Below are positions 28,364-39,044 of a stretch of 64,000 nucleotides of DNA, piece by piece. The DNA is from Ascochyta rabiei (taxonomy: Eukaryota; Ascomycota; Dothideomycetes; Pleosporales; Didymellaceae), in the NCBI RefSeq assembly GCF_004011695.2, contig NC_082419.1, forward strand, positions 930,001-994,000. Direction: 5' to 3'. How positions within the stretch are numbered: the first letter of the stretch is position 1; every line of letters starts with the position of its first letter. The notes beneath the pieces were generated by a model. It was not told the DNA's origin, did not search any database, and saw nothing but the letters and a program-made list of their open reading frames with translations. The position numbers and the translations under genes are program-made.

Positions 28364-30273
28364 GAGTCAGGACAGAGCCAGGCTATGCCTAAGCTTTGAG
28401 CGCTGAAATGGGAAGGACATGAAAGCCACTGCGTGTTAGTAGTTCCTGAATGAGATGAAAATACGCTGGGTTTGCTGCACCAAACATGTGTTTACGCCAG
28501 ACATGAATCAATGAACAATAGTACAACATACAACTCTGCACCCATCCTGTGATACTCGCATTAACAATCATGATGACTATCAGCACACGGCATGTACTCG
28601 AAGCTCCCCCTGCCCGTCGACGGTCGCTAGCTCACGGAAGCTACCCCTGTCGATGATTCTCTAGCGTATGTACACCAGCCGTTCCCGAGGCTACAACATC
28701 CGGGGCAACACGTGCGGGTGCGTTCCCGAGGAGTAACGCAGTGTGTACGTTCAGCGTTAGTTCCCGACGTTAAGACCCGTTTCGACCGTGGAACTGCTCC
28801 TTTTACGTATGGGGAACAGATGAGGCTGCGTCCCGGAGCAAATCGGGTGCAGAGTGGTCGGGACTGGAAGGGTGGCTAGAACCGGCTTTGAGGATTTTGG
28901 GAAAGACCAGAGAGGCGGCAGCGAGGCTGCGGCTGGTGAGTCCAGGTTGAATGTCCTTCTGATAAGCCCTGTTGTTGTGGGGTCGGAGGCACGTTTTTCT
29001 GTTTTGAGAGAGAAATAATCAGACATGCCGTCGTAAGTACATTTCAGTGATCCGTCTGGTTATCTTGATCCGGATCTACCAAAGACTCAGGGTAAATCAC
29101 GTCGAACATAGTACCTGTCGATCCAGTTGCCCGGAAACAAGTTGCGAACGTGCGATCAATCTTGAACAAGCTCGACGCTGACTTTGATACATTCCGTTCC
29201 TTTGTGGCCAGAATCGAAGACGGAATCTTGTCATTGGAAGATGGGAAATCCGACATCGAAGTTTAGCTGAGAGGGCACTGTTTTAGCGATCGCCTAGGTA
29301 CTGAAATCGATGCATCAGGTATGCGTGGATAAGTGATCGCCCACATCGGTTCCGTTCACATGCAAGAGTTCATTGTGCCTAGGAAAGGTTCTTTGCAATG
29401 CATTAGATGGATTATAGCTACGACAAAGCAAGAAATTGACTAAATAGGTGAGAGAGTGAACAGTATATAGGAGCCAGGGCAGAGGTATCATACTGATTAG
29501 GTTAGCGTTGCTTAGTCACCAACGTCTTCGGGCGCGTCTGTCCGATTAAGCATCGCGACTGTCTCTTGCTCTATCCAATACCCAGTCGGCATTATTAGCT
29601 GCAGTCAAGCCGCAGTTACTCGTTGCACAGCTCCTGCTTACTACAGCTGTCTACTCTATTGTTTGTCCACTCACCGCCTTGGGCGATCACGACTCAATCA
29701 ACCACAGACCCTACATCCTGTGAAGGGCAACATCACGGGACAAGCAGAAGCTCAACCTGCTACACTCGATCGCACGAACTTGGTCGCTTTTTCCTTGTGC
29801 AGGCTGCTACCTATTTCCAGATTCGAACGTAAAACGACCAACGAACACTTTGCGTGTCACGTTAGAAAACAGACCCAAAAGAAGGTCCCGAGTCCTATCT
29901 CCATGAGGTAGAAAGTCTTGGTAAGTTTGCTCCTTTCTGTACACTTCCAGTGTCCTCAGATCTGCTGCGCTGAGGACACATCTTCCCTATGTCTGTTGGT
30001 TTCACGTTGTTTGTATAATACTCCTTGACTTTACTGTACTCTATCTGTTTCTTGCAAGCATTTGCCAGATGATAATTGGGAAAGTATGCTGTTTGGTTCC
30101 TCTCTTCGTTGTTTGCTACTTCACAGCCGTTGATGGATTTTCTCTTGCATACCCCTCTGTTGCTGTGTCGCGCTTCCACTATCCTGTTAAAACTGACTTG
30201 AAACTATAGCTGCTGGTCTCGATCCGTCCAGTGCGAGGTGCTCAGCGCTCGCGTTGACTCTTTGAACACAAAA
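28364..30273. other. Intergenic region, GAPDH / HDA1
   Basis: No gene is firmly supported here. One plus-strand frame at 29094-29264 reads like a helical protein end but lacks a convincing upstream exon. Three GTTCCCGA motifs occur near 28680-28770. The last 350 bases before 30274 probably include the HDA1 leader, with a GTAAGT at 29921 and a TATAG at about 30209 that could bound a leader intron. Confidence 0.45.
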
Positions 30274-33124
30274 ATGAACGATGTGGACGTCCCAATGGAG
30301 GACGAGATCATCGCTTCCACGGAGTGCAACGGTGGCCCTACAGACTATACGTCAGAGTTTGTGATTCCAATCGATGTTTTCCCAACCCCTAACATGGCGC
30401 ATCTGCCAAAGAACGCGCAATTGCCACCCTACGGTCCGTCCAAGAGCGTGTCGTCGATGCGTCCAACATCCCGCGATGACCGCTCAGACAAAATGGACCT
30501 TGTAAGAACCACTCCGCATCGACGTGCAAGCCCACAAGTACGGATACCGCCCAAACCTAGATCACAGGCTCTGCCATACGCAACTTTAAAGACAGGCTTG
30601 GTTTACGATCCTCGTATGCGGTTTCATGCCGAGCTTCCTAGCGACACCTCGGTGGACGAAATACACCCTGAAGATCCACGGCGCATCCACTCTATCTTCG
30701 AGGAGATTCGGGAAGCTGGGCTCGTGCGTGGGCCAGAAAGTTCAGACAGCGACGAAAATGACGAGTATTGTTGGAGAATTGGTATTCGATACGCCGAGGA
30801 ACACGAAATTCTGACGATTCATACAAAAGCCCATTATGACTTTGTATATTCATTACAGAGTACGTTTTTACTTCCGGTATTCTGAGTGCAACTAATCAAA
30901 TCACAGGCATGCCTGAAGAGGAGATGCATGAATGGATGGATAAATTGGACTCGATCTATTTCAACCACTCTACTTATGATTGTGCCAGACTAGCAGCAGG
31001 CGGCGCAATTGAGGCGTGCAAAGCTGTCGTGCAGGGATCTGTGCGCAACGCGATCGCTATCATCAGACCCCCAGGGCATCACGCCGAGAGTTCCCAACCT
31101 TCTGGATTCTGCATCTTCAACAACGTTCCTATTGCAACACGTGTGTGTCAAGATGCATATCCGCAGACCTGCAGAAAGGTACTGATTCTGGACTGGGACG
31201 TCCATCACGGCAATGGCATCCAGCACGCGTTCTACGACGACCCAAATGTGCTCTACATATCTTTGCACGTTTTCCGCAACGGTCACTTCTATCCCAACCT
31301 ACCTGACGGCAACCTTGACTTTTGTGGAGAGGGTGATGGAATTGGAAAGAACGTCAACATCCCGTGGGATGATCATGCTATGGGCGATGCTGAGTATCTC
31401 TATGCCTTTCAAGAAGTTGTCATGCCCATAGCCAGCGAGTTTGATCCGGACTTGGTAATCATCTCGGCTGGCTTTGATGCTGCTGAAGGGGACGTGCTCG
31501 GCGGCTGCTTTGTCACTCCGGCTTGCTATGGTCACATGACACACATGCTGTCGCGCTTGGCGAAGGGTAAGCTTGTGGTGTGTCTTGAAGGAGGCTACAA
31601 CTTGCGCTCAATCGCTCGTTCTGCACTTGCGGTGACCAGGGTATTGATGCAAGAGCCCCCGGACCGACTAAGTGAAGACTTGCCCGCGCCAAAAGATAGT
31701 GCTGTCCGTACCATCGAACAGGTCAAGCATCAGCACTCGAAGTATTGGAAATGCCTGTATCCCAAAAAACTTGAAAGGACTGATCCGGGATTTGCCGCTA
31801 CAGACGCGTTGCATAATGTTATAAGAGAATGGCAAAGCCAACGTCTGGCCAGAGAGCACTGCATGACACCTCTGCCTTTGCAGATCAACCACCCTGACCT
31901 TGCACCGACGTTCGAGCACAATGTGATTGCAACGTAAGTACTGCGTATCAGGGGAACAACAGTAGCCACGCTAACTTTGTAGGCCTGACTTTATGGAACG
32001 CAGGCCGCTTCTGGTGATCTTCCACGATCCGCCCAGCTTTCGAGATCACCCGGACCCAGTCACAGGACGAAGAGAACTGCACAACACATGGCTTGTAAGT
32101 GAACACTGCAGTCTCGTGCTGTGTAATCGCTGACCTCTGGACCCAAAGACTGATGTAAGCAAGAGCTATATCGACTGGGCCATAACAAATGGTTTCTCCG
32201 TCATCGACGTGAACGTTCCCCATATCGTCACCGTAGAGCAGCAAGAAGGGGTAGGTCGTTTTTGTCCTCGCGATTGCCAAGTAGTCGAAGCTGACAAGAA
32301 CCAGTCAAGCTTAGGCTTCGCCAGCGCAGATGATGCCAAAGCTCGGTCTGACAAAACCCGCGAAATGGCCAACTACCTTTGGACAAACTACATTCAGTCA
32401 GTTACTCATCGCAAGACATTTGTGTTTACTGACAGATATGTAGCCCCAGCGACGCAACTCAAGTCTTCTTCATGGGGATAGGCGATGCTTATCAGGGCCT
32501 GGTTGACTTGTTGGGCCGCAATGGTGAATTTACCGAGTCTGATTGGAATCGTTGTACTGACCGTTATAGAAACTACCACAGATGAGGATAGTAGGATAGA
32601 GATTCTCATAGGATTTGTGGCTGAATCGTCCATACAGTCCGTCAAGCGTCCTACAGATGATGACATAGGAGCCTGGTATTACTACGTACGTTCACGACGA
32701 GCCCGCACACAGCGTTCACATGTGCTGATCTTATGCCTTTTAGCACACCAAGATCTTCGTGAAGCAGAGCCACTACGCCTTCAGTCGAAACTCGAAAAAG
32801 AAACTACGCAAGAAGCTGGGGAATCTCCAGCAGTCGGACTGGGACACACTGGACGAGATGCTGATGGGCCACCGGGATGAAGTGCAGGAGCTGCTGCTAG
32901 AGAAGAAGAGCGAGTTTGCGGAGGAAACTGAAACCTCTACTCCTACTGACGACGACCAACAGGCGGCACAAAACGGTGGGTTTCGAAGCCCTCCTCTAGG
33001 CCTCGACACGCAAGCCATAGAAGCGCGGCACGCTAATGGGCTACGAGGTCTACCGCCTCTTGGTGTCTTCTCAAGTCCAAAGCCCAGTGGAAGTCCAGGG
33101 AGTCGAACGAGGAGGCCGTATTGA
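30274..33124 (+). CDS. HDA1: Class II histone deacetylase Hda1
   Basis: Seven exons code 849 residues, or 831 if the 54 bases at 32251-32304 are also spliced. Firm introns are 30860-30906, 31934-31982, 32095-32148, 32397-32443, 32524-32569 and 32686-32743. The N-terminal 100 residues are low complexity. The deacetylase domain starts near residue 110 (TGLVYDPRM) and carries RPPGHHAES, FCIFNNVPIA, LDWDVHHGNGIQ, SAGFDAAEGD and CLEGGYN, including the zinc and charge-relay residues. The C-terminal third matches the Arb2-like region of fungal Hda1 (SYIDWAITNGFSVIDVN, PSDATQVFFMGIGDAY). The tail is rich in charged residues, then Pro/Ser/Arg. Hda1 removes acetyl groups from histone H3 and H2B tails in a nuclear repressor complex. 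Confidence 0.96.
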
Positions 33125-34535
33125 AAGTGCCGATGAATGGAGCTTATTGTTGACCGTGCATCATCCTTGTGGGATGGCACGGCGTTTGGTCTTTCGTTGC
33201 GCCACCGTACTCTAGAGCGCAGCACTTGCATAGTATTTTGGTAGGAGTACACGTGTGCCTGTCCTGTACCTCGTGGCAGAGGTGTTGTTTGCAACGACTG
33301 AGGCGGCCTCAGATAATGCCAATAGAATCACATGTCAGCTTGCGCTGCGCTAACACACGATGGGGTGAGCTGGAGATCGTCTCCGATACGCGGAAGTACC
33401 CTGTTCTCTTTCCATATGCAACCGCCGTCCACACGTCTTCGGGGCGTGTTCTGCCGAATCTTACTGCCGTCTACCAGCGTGTTTACTGACAAACCCTCTC
33501 CTAGGATATGTGGGTTCACATCCTCGGACTGGAAAGCCCTTGCCCACGTAGCTTTCGTACCAAACTCCGACTGTCCGATCTCTGGTATTCTTCGTACCTC
33601 CACCTGCGCATCGGCATTTCGCATACTCCAGCACTTGACTGGGACGTGCTGATGTGTAAGTCTACGGAGAAGAGGTGAGCAGCCAAGACTGATGGTCTCG
33701 CTTGCTAATCGCAAAGCTAAGCTGTTTCCATCCTAGCTGTACTGCCATGCAACCGGCGTGTCTCCAACCACGACAGCTGCGCTTTGTTCTGCTAAGCGAC
33801 TGCCAGAGCTGAGGTCACACAGGCTTTTACCCAGCAACGTGTAGAGAGCGTAAGCTCCTTGTTTTCAGTCGACGATTCAAAGTCAAGAGGGACGGGAATT
33901 CCGCCCTGTCAGCAGCGCGAAGGAAGCGTATCCATGAGCTCTCTTCAACACCGCCTTCCTGTTGCAACCATGCTGCAAGGCAACCCGTCTCGAATAAGAC
34001 CAGCGCATGCATGCTGACGGGCGACCCCGCCGCGGCAAAACTCAATGCCACCACATTGGCACGCTGCAACCCATGCTCAGCGGGCGTCGTGAACCACAAG
34101 CGAAGGCGTTCAGCTGGTGCAAGATTCGCCAACGCCTGTCTGCACTGCAGGGCTGGCAACACCGATAGGTCGAGTGTGTAGTCTCGGCACTCGGCTGAGA
34201 GGTCTGTCGGTCAGCTATGAAGCGATGATCCCTGAGGCTGGGAGGGCTGTGCGGAGACTTGGTGCTGACAGAGGGGCGAGACATGCTGTGCTGGTAGGTT
34301 GTGTGGAAGGTGGGCATGCAGCATGGTTGTTTATAAGCTGAAGGCCTGCCTTACGCGCCGGGCTCTTTCCCTGCCCTTTCGACGCCCGTCGTTGACCCAG
34401 AGTATTGCTGTCATCGCAAAGGTTGGAATCGGGCTACCGCTGGGAGCTTCCATCGACAATCGCCCTGTCGCACGCTCGACGATCATTTGCTGGTCCGGAA
34501 CACCGTCTACGATCTCTTACCTATAACCGGGAAAC
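33125..34535. other. Intergenic region with no supportable gene
   Basis: Overlapping frames of about 106-128 codons occur on both strands at 33328-33714, but neither has a motif, signal peptide or splice support. The last 200 bases precede the cupredoxin-like gene. Confidence 0.5.
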
Positions 34536-36192
34536 ATGGTCCGCTTCAGGGTCGCAAGGCTTGTTGTGGCAGTCGCTGCTTGTCAGCTTTTGTCGACGAC
34601 CTCAGCACAATCGAGACTGGCAACGGCGTCGGCATCACTTTCATCACAGAATGGCCTCGTCTCGGCGACCTTGGCTCCGACTCCGATAAGCCTGCAGAGC
34701 GCGTCAGCTACAAGGTCAGGTGCTTCGTCGACATCCAGCGCGTCCAGTGAGCCGCAGACTCATCTCATCAAGGTCGGGTCCGGGGGCTTTAGGTTTGTGC
34801 CGCAGGAGTTGACCAACGTGTCTGTCGGAGATACTGTGACGTTCGAGTTCTACCCTCCGGATCACTCCGTACTACAAGCAGAGTTTGGCAGCGCCTGTGT
34901 GCCGTACAGCTACGCCGACAAAGACCATGAAGGCAAGGGCTTTTGGACAGAGACGCAATGGGTCAATACAACGGCAGATGTAAGAAGCGACACCTCTACT
35001 CCCTCTTGAGCGACACCTCTACTCCCTCCTTTTAAGCAACACCAGCACTTCATCCTCTTGAGCAAGACCCGTGATTACGATCCCAAGCTCTTTTGCACGG
35101 CCAGCGTCAGACCGGAATCTAGTGCTGACTGGACGCAGATCACACACTACAACATCACCATCAACGACACGGCTCCAATCTTCTTCTACTGCGCCGCTCC
35201 CAACTCGTGTATAGGCGAGCTCATGGTCGGCGCCATCAACGCCAACAGCAGCCAAACGCTCGCGGCCCAGATCCAAGCGGCCAAGGACGCAGACTTCCAG
35301 CTCGCCGTCGGCGACCCCGTGCCCAAGGAAGCGACGTCTACCCTCCTCAACGGCCCCACGGCTACTTGGGCATCGAGTCCCACGCACAGCCCGTCTTCGG
35401 GCGGTTCGCGCCTCTCGGGCGGGGCCATCGCGGGGATCGTGGTGGGCTGCGTAGCGTTCCTGGTGTGTTGCGCAGCGCTGTTCTTCTACGTCGGGCGGTC
35501 CAAGTCGCTCAAGGAGGTGATCAAGCGGCAGGATGCCACGGCGGCGAGAAACTCGACGCCCGGCCCGGATGCGGGATACTTGGGGCACGAGCAGCAGGCG
35601 CCGCGGTACGGGAGCCCCGCGCCACCGTACGGACAGCACAACGCGACGGATCAGTATCCCGGCGGATGGCAAGGGAGTCCTCCGATGCACCAGGGCCATC
35701 TGAGCATGATGAGCCAAGTGTCTGGCATGAGCCAGGAACAGTGAGTTTTTTTTCTTTTTTTCTGTTTCTGTCCAAAGCCCTTTTTTTTTTTGCCCCAATC
35801 CCTTCTTTTTTGTTGTCCAAAACCCATCTTCTTTGTCCAAAACCCATCTTTTTTGTCCCAAACCACTTTTAGTTGTGGTTCAAAACACTGTTTTCTGTGT
35901 CGAAATCACTAATTTCTTTTTCTTTTGACCAAAATCCTTTTCTTTTCTTTTCGTCCAAATTACTTTCTTTTTACTCTTTTTTCTTTTGTCTTTTCGAAAA
36001 TCCTTTCTTTATCTCCTTTCTCAAGTCACAGACAAAGGAACCGTGCTCACCATGTATAGACTGGATTACTACAAGCAGTCGCAAGCGCAGGCGCAGGCTG
36101 CACCCGTGGAGCTACATTCGCCAGAGCCGGGACAGCAGGAGTTCAGGGCGGAGCTGGAAGGTGGAGCGAACAAGGCGGCGACGACAACGTAG
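34536..36192 (+). CDS. Secreted, membrane-anchored cupredoxin-fold protein
   Basis: Three exons (34536-34979, 35067-35740, 36060-36192) code 416 residues. A signal peptide (VARLVVAVAACQLLSTTSAQ) is followed by a Ser/Thr-rich linker and a cupredoxin-type domain at about residues 75-215: THLIKVGSGGFRFVPQ, SVGDTVTFEF, a DHSV histidine, and a late IFFYCAAPNSC then GELMVGAIN block. A Ser/Gly-rich stretch leads to one transmembrane helix (AIAGIVVGCVAFLVCCAALF) and a cytosolic Gln/Pro/Met tail. Splicing at GTGAGT..TATAG replaces the in-frame stop after MSQEQ with LDYYKQSQAQ and ends ANKAATTT. The family is common in fungi as extracellular serine-rich or plastocyanin-like wall proteins; copper binding is plausible but unproven. 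The second intron is 319 nt and extremely pyrimidine-rich. Confidence 0.85.
34987..35032 (+). repeat. 23-bp tandem duplication in intron 1 of the cupredoxin-like gene
   Basis: The unit GCGACACCTCTACTCCCTCT with a short tail occurs twice in direct succession inside the 87-nt intron 34980-35066, making it longer than usual. Confidence 0.75.
35741..36059 (+). repeat. Pyrimidine-rich intron built of degenerate ~20-bp repeats
   Basis: The coding strand is made of T/C runs broken about every 20 bp by a motif like TTGTCCAAAACCCATCTT. Two copies at about 35815-35850 are almost identical, and six to eight weaker copies flank them. The interval starts GTGAGT and ends ATGTATAG, and removing it keeps the cupredoxin-like frame open. 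Confidence 0.7.
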
Positions 36193-36207
36193 GAGGGGGA
36201 GGAAGCA

Positions 36208-36237
36208 GGACAAGGACAAGGACAAGGACAAGGACAA
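36208..36237. repeat. GGACAA hexanucleotide repeat
   Basis: Five tandem copies start 16 bases after the cupredoxin-like stop codon. Confidence 0.85.
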
Positions 36238-36830
36238 CAAGGCAAGGCAAGAGGGAGATTGTGTTTGTGTGGCGCAATTGAGCTTCGTTCCGGGTGCACA
36301 CACGTGGCTTGGACGGGCGCTAGGAAATGTTGCTGGGATCTGCTTTTCGTTCGCTTCGGCGGACCGACCTCCTTTGATACCACGGCTCAGGGAGAAAGAG
36401 CGAGCTTTGAGGCGATTGTCGTTCGCTCCATGAGACACGTGGTCCAGATAGATGGGAGTCTTGTCAGCCTGGCACCAAGCTCGATCCAATAGGATAATGA
36501 TGCACGTGCTTCTACTTGTGCCGCAGCCCCAGTCGCGCTCCCAAGAGCATTCAGGGCATGTCTGGCGAGGAGATGGGTAGGGAGATAGAGCAAGCACGCC
36601 AAGCGTCAAGGGCGGCTACGATTCGCGTGCTTGCCGTGCTTGCACAGGATGGCCGACGCTCGCAGGAAGCCACGTGGGTCAGTGTGCATCCGTGGTTCGA
36701 GCGCGCGGTGCTTCGGCGCTTTGCTCGTCGAAGCCTGCGTCTGATTGGGAAGGAGCGGCGGTGCAGGTGGGTGCAGCTACTGCGGTCTGCTGACGGCGTG
36801 TGTGTATTTGTTGTGGTGTCTGGCATCTAC

Positions 36831-36895
36831 GGAGAGAGAGAGGGAGAGAGAGAGAGGGAGAGAGAGAGAGGGAGAGAGAGAGAGAGAGAGAGAGA
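36831..36895. repeat. GA microsatellite, about 65 bp
   Basis: A GA dinucleotide run is interrupted at intervals by GG. Long spurious Arg/Glu frames cross it on both strands. Confidence 0.9.
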
Positions 36896-37340
36896 AGGTG
36901 GGTTTTGCAACGTCTTTCCCACTGGTCACGTGTGCATGTGTGTGCATGTGTGTGCATTGTATGGGTTATGGTGGTGGATGCAAGACTCGATGGTGGAGGT
37001 GGATGAGTGTTTTGCCAGCCTGGCTCGATACGGGCAGGCGGCGGTGTAGAAAGAACGACCGTCCAGGTGCAAGACAGCCGCTCGTCGGGGGCCTCTTCGC
37101 TGTGGGTGGTAAGGCTGACGAGCAATGGGGTTAGCGCGGCCAGAGAGCGAGGCGGCTGTGTCATGGGCGCTCGGTGGACGGCAGCAAGGGAGAGGAGCGC
37201 CCAATGGCAGGGGGCAGCGCCGACACGTTCGCAGTGCCCTCGCGCAGCTGGTGTGCGCCTGCACAGATGTGCCATCATGGCGGCATGGCGGCACGGCGGC
37301 ATCGCATTTCTCTAGTCGCTTCACCACCCAACGCATGCAG

Positions 37341-37396
37341 CGCCTGCCCGCCCGCCTGCCTGCCTGCCCGCCTGCCTGTCCGCCTGTCCGCCTGCA
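37341..37396. repeat. CCTG/CCCG tetranucleotide repeat
   Basis: Alternating GCCTGCC and GCCCGCC units, later GTCCGCCT, extend for about 55 bp. Confidence 0.8.
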
Positions 37397-37616
37397 CGGA
37401 GCAGCCCAAGAAGCCCAAGGCGTCTACGAGCCTCTTTTCTCCAGACCCCGCTGCCGCCCGCCGTTGCGCCTGCCCTCTCCGTCGCGCCTGCCCTCTCGAC
37501 GTCGCGTGCTGTATCTGCGTCCGAACATGAGGGTGGTGCTGCACGCGCACTCCTACGACACCACGCAGGAACCGGAACCGGAACTGGAACACACACGCCC
37601 GTGAACCACCCAGGCC

Positions 37617-37651
37617 TTGCTGCACCTGCTGCACCTGCTGCACCTGCTGCC
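37617..37651. repeat. 9-bp CTGCTGCAC tandem repeat in the cyclin leader
   Basis: Nearly four tandem copies end about 24 bases before the start codon at 37675. Confidence 0.8.
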
Positions 37652-37674
37652 ACCGTCCGCCGGGGTGCTTCGCG

Positions 37675-39044
37675 ATGCTGACTTCGTCCTCGCCCACCAT
37701 CTCCGCGCCGTCCTCGCCCTCGACCTCGTTCCACGCCGCCCACGCCCACTCGCACTCGCACTCGCACTCACACCCGCACCCGCACCCGCACCGCTCGTCG
37801 TACCATGCCTCGCGCCGCACCTCTGCCTCGTCCTCGTCCTGCGCCCCCTCTCCCCGCTTCACCGTGAGCACCCAGGCACCGCGCCGCTTCGACACCCCCC
37901 ACACCCCCAAAGCCGTCCCGCTGTTCTCCCCTTCGCCCCAGGGCACCAAGCGCGCCTACGCCGACGCCGCCACCCAATACTCGCCCGCTGGGTTCCCCCC
38001 CACCTACCACCTGCCCCCGCACTCGGCTGCACACCAGACTGCCCCCGCTTCTCTCACCGCCCCCGCCATCGTGGATACCCGCCAGCCTGCGGGAGCCGCC
38101 TCTGCTGCGACTGCCGCCACAGAACCCCCTGCGCCGTCTGAGCCTGCGCTGCCCCTGGACCCCGAGCCTGCCACAGCACAGCAGCACCAGCTCCAGCACC
38201 AGCACCAGCAGCACCAGCTCCACCAACATGCCCAGCCCCAGAGCGCAAGGACGCCAGGGGAGCCTCCGCGCGAGGAACAGCAGCAGCAGCAGCAGCAGCA
38301 GCGCGTGCTACCCACCGATGCAGCCGCGGCTTCGACCAACGAGGTGCCCTCATCCCCCGCCAAACGGCTGCGGCCGCCAGAAGCAAACGTCAAGGTCTTG
38401 CCGCTCAAGTACGAGACGTGCGACGCCAAGGACCTGGGCGTGCTCATCTCCGACATGCTCATGGAACTCGTGCATCTAAACGACGGCTATCCGCTCCGCG
38501 ACGGCCAGCTGACGAGATTCCACTCGAGGTACCTCGCCGGATCAGCGTCCAACACGCGCAAACAAGTACTGACTTTCTGCCCAGAGCTCCGCCAGGCATA
38601 TCGGTCCGCGATTACCTGCTCCGCCTCATCGTCCACGCTACGCTCTCTCCGCCGATTCTGCTCGCCATGGTCTTCTACGTCGACAAGCTGTGCGCTACCT
38701 ACCCAGCCTTCACCATCAGTAGCCTGACTGTACATCGCTTTCTCATAACAGCCGCAACGGTAGCTGCAAAAGGTCTCTCCGACAGCTTCTGGACCAACAC
38801 GCTCTACGCAAGAGTAGGCGGTGTTAGTGTAAGGGAGCTGGCGCTTCTCGAGCTAGAGTTTCTCAGGAAGCTAGACTGGCGCATTGTGCCAAAGCCAGAG
38901 GTCTTGGTCGACTACTACAAAGGCTTGGTAGAACGAGGCCATGGATACACCATGGAAAAGGAGCCCGAGTCCGCTCCGCCTACCAGCCTCCAACGAGTAA
39001 CAAGCCCAACAGGGTCAGCAACCGGCATACACACGAGCCTATAA
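37675..39044 (+). CDS. Pho80/Pcl-type cyclin
   Basis: Two exons (37675-38528, 38585-39044) code 437 residues; the 56-nt intron is 38529-38584. The first 240 residues are low complexity: a His-rich alternating block ([18 protein letters not shown]), Ala/Pro-rich stretches, a Gln/His run and a stretch of eight Gln. The cyclin box lies C-terminal: [72 protein letters not shown] and [20 protein letters not shown] with a final LDWRIVP. This is the pattern of Pho80-like cyclins (PREG/Pcl family), which partner Pho85-type kinases in phosphate, glycogen and cell-cycle control. It could be the Pho80 ortholog or another Pcl cyclin. The His block might bind metal, but that is speculation. Confidence 0.9.
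38279..38302 (+). repeat. CAG repeat coding polyglutamine
   Basis: Eight consecutive CAG codons lie in the N-terminal disordered part of the cyclin. Pure codon repeats of this kind are length-variable in fungi. Confidence 0.9.

Larger units (their letters stand above)
36193..37674. other. Repeat-rich intergenic region and cyclin gene leader
   Basis: The stretch contains several microsatellites (GGACAA, GA, CCTG and a 9-bp CTGCTGCAC repeat) and no supported gene. The last 60 bases, with the CTGCTGCAC repeat, are probably the 5' leader of the cyclin gene. Confidence 0.5.

Noticed and set aside
33328..33714. Overlapping 106- and 128-codon frames between HDA1 and the cupredoxin-like gene
   Set aside because: Each looks slightly protein-like, but they are on opposite strands of the same DNA, with no motif, signal peptide or splice signal.
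36516..37302. Frames of 130-207 codons around the GA microsatellite
   Set aside because: They stay open because the GA repeat has no stops; the residues are Arg/Glu or Ser/Leu runs.
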